Assembly: GCA_942159475.1 (NCBI GenBank)
Contig: OW804094.1
Span: 46,000,966 to 46,064,965 of the forward strand
DNA: 64,000 nt
Direction of reading: 5' to 3'
Origin: Sthenelais limicola
Lineage: Eukaryota; Annelida; Polychaeta; Phyllodocida; Sigalionidae
Shown: positions 51,239 through 61,137 of the stretch, one piece after another
Position numbering within the stretch: position 1 is the first letter of the stretch
Layout of the letters: each line of letters begins with the position of its first letter
Position numbers and translations under genes: made by a program
Notes under the pieces: generated by a model
Seen by the model: only the letters and a program-made list of their open reading frames with translations
What the model was told of the DNA's origin: nothing
Databases searched by the model: none

Positions 51239-52103
51239 AGATAGCCGTGTCTATCTCTATACAGTTCTGCTGTACTAGAGGCTGTTCTGCTGTACTAATA
51301 CAGTTAACGTAGTACTGTAAAGGGGCAGTACAGTTGCCTACAGGAACAGGGATAGAAGCATAACCAATCCAAGATGGCGGCACCTATGGCGGCCGCCATT
51401 TTGTGCTCGAAATCTCGTGAGATCTCATCTCGTTCTAAGTCTCGTTCATAGAATTTCATTTCCATTTCAAGATGGAAATGAAAACGGAAATCAAATTCAA
51501 AACGGAAATGAAAACGCCTGTGTCTTTTGAAACATACTTTAAAACAAAAGGAATTTTAGTTTTTAAATGATTTTGAAATTCAAAATGATTTTGGAAACGA
51601 AAATGATTTTCTTTTTTAAAAATAAAACTGAATTTTACTTTTCATCAGATGAACACTCTCGTCTTCCGTAGTACACGCTGATCTGGTAACATTTAAAGTC
51701 AGATGTTCCAAACATCACATATTTTTTTATTGCAATCAAAGAATACACCTGAACAGAGAGCTGACCACCCAAATTTCAATATATTTAAAAAAGGTGTATT
51801 CTCTGTTGTTATGGTAAGAAAGTCGTACCAAATTTACTTTTAATCATTGACTGAATTTATCAATATTCTGCTGCTGCTGATGCTGTTCAATTCGACTGAG
51901 AGAAAACGGCCACCGGTGTCAGACAGGATTGTACTAAGTGTTCTCTTTCAATAAGCTCCTACAGTTCCCCATAATTTTTCTAATATTCGAAACTTCGTAT
52001 ATTAATTTTAGAAGATCTATACCAAGACTCTCCCTTCCTCCTTCTCTATCTCTATTTCCTTGGTAAGATCATAAACTGGCTCCCTCTCAGCTCTCCCACC
52101 CTT

Positions 52104-52162
52104 GTGGTTATTTGAGAGGATTGGTGAAGGTGAATTATGTATTTTCAGGAAACTTCACCCAG
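52104..52162 (-). mobile_element. Fragment of the 235-bp MITE
   Basis: GGTTATTTGAGAGGATTGGT through a degenerate TTCACCC matches one end of the family only. Confidence 0.6.
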
Positions 52163-52199
52163 AAGTGCCATGTAGATACTGTGAGAGGGGGATGCATAT

Positions 52200-52434
52200 G
52201 GGTAAGATTTTCAGAAAATGTACAAGTAGTCTTCAACAATCCTCTCAAATAACCCACATTTAAGACAGAAATCAGCTTTAAAATACAGTTTAACATAACA
52301 GAACTGATACTTAAAACCAATGCGATACCAAATATACACAGATAAACTCAGTATTTACCATTTTTCAGCCAAATTTAGCAGAATTTCCTAAATGTGTAGA
52401 GCTTCCAATTGTACATTTTCTAAAAATCTGACCC
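52200..52434 (+). mobile_element. 235-bp MITE, copy 2
   Basis: Same length, orientation and interior as copy 1, with moderate divergence. It is flanked on both sides by near-identical host sequence TGTGAGAGGGGGATGYATAT, much longer than a normal target duplication. Confidence 0.85.
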
Positions 52435-52734
52435 AGATAGTGTGAGAGGGGGATGTATATGCTCCTCATGGTGAGGGGAACCAGCCGTGGGATAACCCGG
52501 CACATGTACCCTGACCACAAATAGAGACTTATCCCCAGGGATGGAGGAAGATAAAAAGTGTTTGTAATGCTGACAGGACCTCATATATACAAGGCTATCT
52601 TCAGGTTTGGAAGTGCTTGATCCGTCCTACACGATCCACTGTGTAGGGAATCAGAGTGGGTGGTACCATGGTTCACTGATTATGGGGGTGTTTGGTACTG
52701 GGTGGAGGCTGGTACTGAGGTGTGAAATATACGT

Positions 52735-52967
52735 GGGTCAAATTTTCATAAAATGTACAATTGGCAGCTCTACACATTTAGTAAATTATGCTAACACAAT
52801 GCAATGTCGCCAATATTAGGTAAATTCATGTATATTTAACATTGCATTGATTCTAGCAATCTGGTTGGTTAGGTTCAACTGTATTTTGAACTTTTTTTTC
52901 GTCTGAAATTCGGGCTATTTGAGAAGATTGGCGAAGTTGAATTGTACATTTTCTGACAATCTGACCC
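52735..52967 (-). mobile_element. 235-bp MITE, copy 3, inverted and diverged inside
   Basis: Both ends match the family in reverse orientation; the middle differs. The flanks carry a direct repeat of about 40 bp (TTTGGTACTGGGTGGAGGCT before, TTTGGTGCTTGGTGGAAGCT after). Confidence 0.8.
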
Positions 52968-53383
52968 ATGTGGCTATTTGGTGCTTGGTGGAAGCTGGTA
53001 CTGAGGTGTGACATTTGTGGGGTTGGTTGGTTGGTCCTGGTTTGTTTTATGCCCTGACCAGCTCTCAGAGTCATATACGATGTGTTACAGAAAAATGAGT
53101 CAGAAGTCGAGTCATGAGTCATGAGCCATAAATCCTTTTTTTTTTTTTTTTTTTTAAAAAAAGGTTTTATTCAGAATAACCTGCCATCGGGGCTTTTACA
53201 CTTTTTCCTATCTGACCTGGTATGATCATAAACTGCCCGCCCCCCTCAGCTCTCCCGCCCTTGATATAACCTTCAATGTGTTGATAAGGGCGTAATGCAA
53301 CCAATGTCACTCCCTCACTCAAGACTTCACGCTGGTGAAAACCGCTAAATTAAGATCCCAAATGGTGCTGAAAAAGATAACAA

Positions 53384-53545
53384 GGAATGATGCATCCATT
53401 GCCTGGGATGGATAACACAATGGATCTTCTTAGTCGGGCACAGGTGTTTTCAATGCTTGACTTGGCCAGTGGGCATTGGCAAGTTGAAGAGGATGAGGAG
53501 AACATGGAGAAGACTCCTTTCGTATCCATAAAAGGATTATTCTTT
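53384..53545 (+). pseudogene. Ty3/gypsy-type reverse transcriptase fragment
   Basis: Reads PLPGMDNTMDLLSRAQVF, then SMLDLASGHWQVE, then EKTPFVSIKGLF. These match the conserved start of the Ty3-type RT palm, including motif A (LDLASGxWQ). The frame degenerates afterwards, and no YxDD, protease, RNase H or LTR is found nearby. A short relic. Confidence 0.85.
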
Positions 53546-53724
53546 GGCCATGGCAGTGGTGTATTAATGCAATGCTCGTACAGAATGGGTTTAGCACCAA
53601 CTTAAATGGGGAAATTGAATTCGCACATATAAGGGTGAATGAATTATTACAAGGGTAAATTAGGTATGCTTGCATCTAGATACTACATGCAACCTAGTGT
53701 TTAGTCTCTACCTTGAGCGGTCCA

Positions 53725-54257
53725 GGGGCCCGTTGCATGAGGTATCGTTAAGTAAAAATCGTATCCTTAAAATATCCTTAACACCTTACTGTTGCACCAG
53801 CCAATATCGTGTCCTTAAGTCATGTTTCGTGTCCTTAAATGGGGGTTTTTAACTACGTGCCTTTGAGCATGGGATATCCTTATCTTAGCGCTAAGTGATC
53901 TCCGTTGTCTGCTCGTTTCTGAGCGATAATAGAGCAACTAGTGTATCGAGAATTTGATAATGAGAATGGGAGGGACGGGATGTATTTTTTCTCAGAAATG
54001 GTGATGATATATATGATAAGTATATTTCATGATTTAAAATAATTTTCTTATGTACAAAAATGTAAAAATAAGACACAATGTACGGGTATGTTGCTACCAG
54101 TTGCAACGCACCACTTTCACCATTATGCCCGCCTCTAGTTAAGGATAGGATAGATCTCATGCAACACTAGAACATTCGTATTGTTAATATATCCTTAACG
54201 TATCCTTAATATAATGTTAAGGCTACAATATCACCAAAAAGTGGTGCAACGGGCCCC
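53725..54257 (+). mobile_element. MITE, GGGGCCCGTTGCA ends, full copy
   Basis: Left end GGGGCCCGTTGCATGAGG, right end the reverse complement of GGGGCCCGTTGCACCACTTT. The interior has repeated GTGTCCTTAA and ATCCTTAAC words. It is about 190 bp longer in the middle than its neighbour. Such ends resemble PIF/Harbinger-like TIRs, but that is an inference. Confidence 0.8.
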
Positions 54258-54258
54258 A

Positions 54259-54598
54259 GGGGCCCGTTGCACCACTTTGGGGTTATATCGTAGCGTTAAC
54301 ATTATATCAAGGATACGTTAAGTATATATTAACAATACAATTTTGCCAGTGTTGCATGAGACCTGTCGTATCCGTAACCCAATGTGGTGAAAGTGGTGCG
54401 TCATTTTCACATTGCAGATGACGAAAATCATTTAGCGCTATGATAAGGATATCCCATGCTCAAAGGCACGTCGTTAAAAGACCCCAATTTAAGGACACGA
54501 AACATGAATTAAGGACACGATATTGGCTGGTGCAACAGTAAGGGTTAAGGATATTTTAAGGACACGATTTTCAGTTAACGATACCTCATGCAACGGGC
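54259..54598 (-). mobile_element. Second MITE copy, inverted next to the first
   Basis: Starts GGGGCCCGTTGCACCACTTT one base after the first copy ends and runs in the opposite orientation, matching it end to end except for an internal deletion. Together the pair forms an 870-bp imperfect palindrome. Confidence 0.85.
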
Positions 54599-56040
54599 TA
54601 TAACCACATAAGAAAATAAATAATAGGAAAATGACACAGGGTACAAAAAATACCATAAGGTCGGGTTGTAACGATGTTCCTTTGATATATTGCTAGAAGC
54701 AATAAACGCCTTATCATTTCGGGCATTGTGTCCCCTTCATCAGGGGTAAAGAATGTTTAAGATAATAAATATTGATATTTAAGATAGTAGATAAAGATAC
54801 TGTCAGTAAACTACACGATCTTGGCTCAATGAAATTTGAGTATTTCCCAACTTATATGATCTTCTATCACTACAATGTGATCTCATGTTTCCATTTGTTG
54901 TGGTAAAAGGGACCTGGGATGAATACATTAAAGGACCAGTGAAGATTTGCGCTTAGAAGATTACTTTTTTAGGCCTAGGACCTACAATAGAAATGGGATT
55001 CGGGGAAACCGTTCTTTCCTTGGTCATAGCAATAATCACTTATTTCTGCATGAAAAAGGGTTATATTTCTTGATGGTCACTCATTATAGTATGCCTAAAG
55101 TAGTTAATTATAAATATAATCCTTATATTTATGTATAGGATAACATCAGATATGCATATATACATATACATATATAATAGTCGTGAAATTTGATACATGT
55201 CTTTATGCTCCCCGTAGCGACAAAAAATTGGGACATTCTGACACAGAAATCATGTAAACAACGCCCTTTGAACAATACCAATTTTGTTACCTTTGACTCA
55301 TTTCCCTGTGACACATCACATAATATTATATCATTAAATTTCAATACATGTCATTACTAAACATTGCCAAATTTGTATTCTTTTAAAGGAGATGATTTCA
55401 AGATCTACGGTCTTCTCGATTACAAAAGAATGGAGGGCAGAAAAGAAGTAGACGGGATGATGTTCCTTGATAAGGAACATCATTCTTCAAAAATAAATAC
55501 TTTTGCAATTTGTTTGAGGATCCTCCCTATTTGCCTCTATTTGCCTGGACTATAAAATGGTTAATAACCCGCAGGGGACTGAAGGCCTGAGTGACTACCT
55601 AGAGAATCTGGAGGGTAATATTCTGTACCTTTATAGAAGAACAATAGGCATTCCGTAATTCTCCTGTTGTGCCAGGGTTGGATGATGTTGTTCCTTTCTA
55701 GAGGATCAAGTGTTGTCATTTTACCGAGTGGAGAGTGCTTTAGGCCGTCGTCATCATTGTAAAAACACGATCTAAGTAAGAGTCTTGTCCTTACTTAGGG
55801 CATTAGGTCGTATGTTTCATTGATGTTATCTTGAGACACGAATGCATTAGACTTTCCCCGGGCAAAAGAGGAAGACCTACTGATCAATGATTACACGAAG
55901 CTAGATAAATAATTCTGTTGAGAATTGAGTATGATATGAAGAACAGAAAGAGTATTACTTTAAGGTTAATGGGGCTATGAATACTATGCTAGGTGTTCTG
56001 GTAAGGTTATTTTGATGTCTTGACTATCTATAGAAGACTT
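54599..56040. other. Non-coding stretch, no gene recognised
   Basis: AT-rich with short frames only. 55295-55318 (minus) contains GATGTGTCACAGGGAAATGA, like 37808 and 53079: a short dispersed repeat. Confidence 0.5.
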
Positions 56041-57690
56041 TACTATATGGAAATATGGATATAGGAGTCAGTAGTATATGGAGATATTGGAGGCAGTAGT
56101 ATATGGAGACATGGATATAGGAGGCAGTAGTATATGGAGACATGGATATAGGAGGCAGTAGTTTATGGAGACATGGATATAGGAGGCAGTAGTATATGGA
56201 GATATAGAAGTCAGTAGTATATGAAAATAAGGATATAGGAGTCAGTAGTATATTGAGATATAGGAGTCAGTAGCATATGAAGATATGAATATTGGAGGCA
56301 GTAGTATATGGAGACATGGATATAGGAGGCAGTAGTATATGGAGACATGGATATAGGAGGCAGTAGTTTATGGAGACATGGATATAGGAGGCAGTAGTAT
56401 ATGGAGATATAGAAGTCAGTAGTATATGAAAATAAGGATATAGGAGTCAGTAGTATATTGAGATATAGGAGTCAGTAGCATATGAAGATATGAATATAGG
56501 AGTCAGTAGTATATGGAGACATGGATATTATAGTAAGAACAGCATAGTATCGCGTATGAGGGGGGCTATATTCACCGAGTATGGCTGAAAACAACGAGGC
56601 CGTAGGCCGAGTTGTTTTTCGGCCATACAAGGTGAATATAGGCCCCCAAAGATGCGATACTGTGCTATTCTTGCTTTTATTCCATGATTCTTACATTATT
56701 ACAACTTAATTTGCATTGATTTCATCAAACTGTGTTGTCCCCCAAGTCTCAAACGGTTGTGACGTCACTGTAAAATACAGCAAGTTTATATTGTACACCT
56801 TGTGAGCGGCAAGTATATCGATTATATTGTACGCTCACGGCCAAATCATGGAATAAAGGAGGCAGTAGTATATTGAGATATAGGAGTCAGTAGCATATAT
56901 GATATGGATATAGGAGGCAGTAGTAGATGGAGATATATGAGTCAGTAGTATATGGAAATATAGGAGTCAGTAGTATATGGAGATATAGGAGTCAGTAGTA
57001 TATGGAGATATGGATATAGGAGCTAGTAGTATATGATAATATAGGAGGTAGTAGTATATGGAGATATAGGAGTCAGTAGTATATGAATATATGGTGTAGG
57101 AGTCAGTAGTATATGGAAATATAGATGTAGGAGTCAGTAGTATATGGACATATGGATATAGGAGTCAGTAGTATATATGGAGATATAGGAGTCAGTAGTA
57201 TGGAGATATGAATATAGGAGCTAGTAGTATATGGAAATATAGGAGACAGTACTATAATGGAGATATAGGAGTCAGTAGTATATGAAGATGTGGTTATATG
57301 AGTCAGTAGTATATGGAAATATATGAGTCAGTAGTATATGGAGATATAGGAGTCAGTAGTATATGGAGATATGGATATAGGAGCTAGTAGTATATGGAAA
57401 TATAGGAGTCAGTAGTATATGGAGATATAGGAGTCAGTAGTATATGGAGATATGGATATAGGAGCTAGTAGTATATGGAAATATAGGAGACAGTACTATA
57501 TGGAGATATAGGAGTCAGTAGTATATGAAGATATGGATGTAGGAGTCAGTAGTATATGGAAATATGGATGTAGGAGTCAGTAGTATATGGAGATATGGTG
57601 TAGGAGTCAGTAGTATATGGAGATATGGATGTAGGAGTCAGTGGTAGATGGAGATATAGGAGTCAGTAGTAGCCTATATTATGGAGATAT
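56041..57690. repeat. Minisatellite, 25-30 bp unit with higher-order duplication
   Basis: Units vary around AGTAGTATATGGAGATATAGGAGTC, some extended with ATGGAT. Between about 56092 and 56500 a block of seven units is repeated with a 205-bp period almost perfectly. The array is interrupted by the insertion at 56529-56856. Confidence 0.95.
56529..56856. mobile_element. Hairpin-bearing insertion inside the minisatellite
   Basis: Non-satellite DNA splits a unit (GGATAT | AGGAGGCAG). A strong hairpin at 56541-56672 pairs AGCATAGTATCGC...CTATATTCACC with GGTGAATATAG...GCGATACTGTGCT around GAGGCCGTAGGCC. A second inverted pair is TTTATTCCATGATT near 56678 and AATCATGGAATAAA near 56844. Probably a rearranged MITE. 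Confidence 0.7.
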
Positions 57691-60629
57691 ACAATAATCA
57701 TTAGTCAACTATGAAGAATGTACAACTAGAATAAAGGAGCTATTGTGGTATGGATGTGTGTCCTGTAAAGGTTGATTGAATATAACAGCAGGGGGGTGTG
57801 CCCCCCCCTAATTAGCATAATCCAATAAATCTGTTGTTCGGAAGTTGTCCGCTAGGGGTCTGCATGTATGACTGATGGTTATGTAAGAATGTCCCTCAAA
57901 GATTGCTTGACCTGAAAATATATATCATCTTCAATCGAGATATCCGAGTTATCTAAGGCATGTATACATCTGGTTTCCAAATTAATGAATTGTTTAGAAT
58001 CTCCAATTTGACTCATATCTAACCATGGGAGTGTGTGTGTGTGTGGGGGGGGGGCAGGGTCACATTGAAAAAATCTTTCACTATATCATATTGGGGACAT
58101 TTGCACTCATGTTTCCACAGATAATCTATAGAGTAGTGTCTACTGCATCAATCTTAGCATGATAGCATAGTGTCAGGATGAAACATTGATGAGGTTTATA
58201 GATAAATAGATGGACACCCCCACAAATGACAGGGAGCATACTTCAGGAACGTTCCAGTGCATCGATCTTCCTCACCATCTTGCAACACAGTCATCCTTCG
58301 TAGGGATTCCTATCCATTATTAGCATTATTATCTAAAATGCATCTAGCAATCGGCCATTCCTTAAATCGCCATTTTTATCCTTGCCCAGGGATGTTCCTT
58401 CAGTGACATACCACACAGGTGATGAAATAATATTCATGAGTGTATCCCGTCAGGACAAATGTATCCTAAAATATCAAAAAAATCTAACCAGTTATAATTA
58501 TATATTTGATCAACAGAGACGACTGTATGTAGCTTCAGTAGATTGAATGCGGAGTTCGGCTCATGATACTTCAGAATTAATTCTCTATGTCACAGACTAC
58601 ATAGACTTGATACTGAAGTACAATTGTTATCAGATTCAATTTGGTACATTGTACCATATATGCGTTGTTATTTTGATAAAGTTTTTAACTATATTGTTAA
58701 GGTTAACCACAAACAATGTATAACCTTTATTTAGCTTATTATCAATTGGACCGCTTTAACAAGTCAGGTCTCAGCGTAAAAGAAATTGATAGAATAATAA
58801 TATTAGATAGACTTAACAAAAATGTTCTCAGATTCCCGTTTGTCAGAATTATCGTTGGTAGCTTTGTATGGAACTGGCTATATTGTTCTGAGGAAAATGC
58901 ATCCCGCATGCGTCCCACGTGCATTCACATTTGCTCCCCGAATGCATCCACTAAAAGCTGGTTGCGGTCGGAATTGAGGCCAAGTCCTTACATTGGTGTA
59001 ATTTCAAATATGGTTACTTTGCTTGCTGGTAAGATTGAATTGAATTGAAAAATAGTTTATTTGTCTGTAGTTTTACAAGTGTGAGATCGACAAATGGGTA
59101 ACCTGACTTAGAACTGGATAAAATCCAGGTCTGTCGGCCGTTACCTTTATAGAAATGTAAATGTCAGACATATCACTATTTAGTTCCCGAATATTTCAAA
59201 GGGTATTGGGAGCACCGAACATGGCCACTGCTACTGCAGGTAGGGGAGGAAGCAGGGGAGTAGCGTTACTGCAAGATTTGTATACAGCTAGACATTATGT
59301 AGCAGTTACATTTTCCTCAGTGCTGGCAGATCATTTAATACATTAAAGAAGACAAATATTATAAAAGTTCAATTTTGTCTTCGAACAGACACCTTGAAGA
59401 AAAGATTGGACCAAACAGTTCAAAGCTGAAGAATGCTAGTCTCATTTGGTGCCCAGTGCCAAAATCATGGCACTAATCTGAAATTGAACTCTTAGAATAA
59501 TTAATCATGTTAACGTTTTTAAATCCATTTGATTAAAATCGGGCACCTGGGGGACTCTTCCCCGAAGATTACATGCTTAATGTTACATCTTTCCCTCAGA
59601 GATGAGAACGAATTGGCCTCCTCAAAGAATGTAATATCATCTGGTGATAAAGGATATCTTTTCGTATCCTGTCAAAGCCGTTTTGAAAAGACAGAAAAGA
59701 AATGCCTATACAGTGCCGACGAAGCTAAATCCAGTTGTTACAAGGCCAACTCCTTATACCGAAGAGCCAAGGTCTCCTTTGGACCATTAGGCAAAAGTCT
59801 ACAGCACCAATTTTAGGTGGAAATTGTATATCACCAGGCCCCAGGCAGTAATTAATTTCTGCCTGATTAATTGTGATCCTGGACAGTCTTTGATAGTGGA
59901 GAGCTCCTTGCCGCAGGGGACATGTCCAACTGCTGCCAAATTTGACTGCACTCTATTATTTCCTCCCACATCAATTTATCGGAAAATAGAGGGAAGGCGA
60001 GGAATGGGAGCTTGTTTGTGAGTCTCCTATCTAATCGGAAATCATTACATACTATAGGTATGATTAAGTGTTACTTAAGACCTTTAGTTAGTGGCATAGA
60101 CCTGTATGCCATAGGTCTGAATACACAAACCAAGAACAAAGGCACACCAAGAACATGACTGTAGTTGAATTGTATCTGGTACGTTTATGTGATTATGTAG
60201 CCTTGCAGAAGTAGTTGTAGACAATCTGGGATAAATGATAACTCTAGATGTATTTTACACTTACGTACATCAACCTTCAACAAATTGTAATAGATGTTGA
60301 TAAGACTAGTATTATTAACTTTTGTGGCAACGCTTGAAAAAACTCAGCTTCTTGGTTATGCGTATTGTGTTGACCTAGGCATGTTCAATCTGTGGATAAA
60401 TTTGATGCACTCATTTGATATATATATGTGTGTATATTTTGAAGGATCGGAAGGAAGTATAGGAAGCAAGTGGCTGTTAAGTTTATGTTAATACACAGAG
60501 CGAAAGATTTGCTCCTTGGTTGAACACACATATTGCAGAAACTTAATTATCATTTCGCATGTGCTTTTAGGAAAGCCTCACAGGCCTGATCCAGAAGTTT
60601 CCCCCAAAATATACATTCTCATAATAACG
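57691..60629. other. Non-coding stretch, no gene recognised
   Basis: Several anonymous frames of 60-110 codons (58716-59048, 59161-59346, 59529-59816) have no motif I recognise. A GT/G tract lies at 58029-58054. TAATTAAT words cluster at 59850-59876. Confidence 0.45.
59041..59100 (-). mobile_element. Putative non-LTR retrotransposon 3' end
   Basis: On the minus strand CCCATTTGTCGATCTCACAC, ACAGACAAATAAACTATTTT and a CAATT-type tail, similar to the 21866-21941 sequence. Confidence 0.4.
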
Positions 60630-60919
60630 TATTTTCCTTCCCCTCTCTCCCTTCCCCTACATCCTCTCCCTCCCCTCTTTTCCCGCCCCCTCTTCTTTCC
60701 CTCCCCTTCCCCCTCTCCTATTCCCCCACCTTCTCCCTTTTCTTCACTCTCCCCCTTCTACACCCTGTCCCTCCCGTCTCCCTCTCCAATACCTCCACCC
60801 TCTCCCTTCCCCTCTTCTTCACTCTTCCACTCCTCTACATGTAGTTAGGTCCCCCTGGAAATGACGTAGTAGGTTGTGGGAGCTTTCCCAGGCTATACAT
60901 AGAGTGTGGAGATCCCAAT
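60630..60919 (+). repeat. Pyrimidine-rich repeat with conserved 3' module, copy 2
   Basis: C/T tract followed by GGTCCCCCTGGAAATGACGT, GCTTTCCCAGGCTATA and AGATCCCAAT, matching 12338-12676 in order and strand. Confidence 0.8.
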
Positions 60920-60954
60920 TTAAAAAAGGCTTCAAAATTACATTTTCACCCCAG

Positions 60955-61137
60955 ATACCTTCCCAAACTTCGTACGACGTCCTCCGGAGAGGGTGGACAG
61001 ACCTCTACAGATGTGTAAAACGGTTGGTAAAAGAACAAATTCGAGAACATGTGAGACAAAGAAACCCTTCTTTTCAGTTACTCTTTTCTACCTCTTTTGA
61101 AAGAAATCGCTCTTCCCGTATATTATATGGATACTAA
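60955..61137 (+). other. Anonymous 60-codon reading frame after an acceptor-like site
   Basis: CATTTTCACCCCAG precedes IPSQTSYDVLRRGWTDLYRCV, KRLVKEQIREHVRQRNP and a stop at 61135. Composition is more protein-like than the surroundings and includes the tripeptide LYR followed by basic residues. I do not recognise a family; chance or an old element fragment are equally possible. Confidence 0.2.

Larger units (their letters stand above)
49424..51672. mobile_element. 2.2-kb foldback element with about 300-bp terminal inverted repeats
   Basis: The left arm (49424-49716) reads ACTACGGAAGACGAGAGTG, a run of AAAATCATTTTCATTTCC-type words, ACGAGACTTAGAACGAGATG and AAAATGGCGGCCGCCATAGG. The right arm (51367-51672) is its reverse complement with few differences. 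The interior holds a GA-rich tract (49738-49826), a 15-bp minisatellite (50405-50790), C/T-rich DNA and a 235-bp MITE (51004-51238). No transposase is seen. It resembles Foldback-type or long-TIR MITEs. A target duplication was not identified. Confidence 0.85.

Noticed and set aside
56041..57690. Regular repeats that could suggest a CRISPR array
   Set aside because: Units are head-to-tail and diverged without unique spacers, and the DNA is animal; it is a minisatellite.
58716..59816. Three frames of 61-110 codons
   Set aside because: No recognisable motif and no supporting splice pattern.
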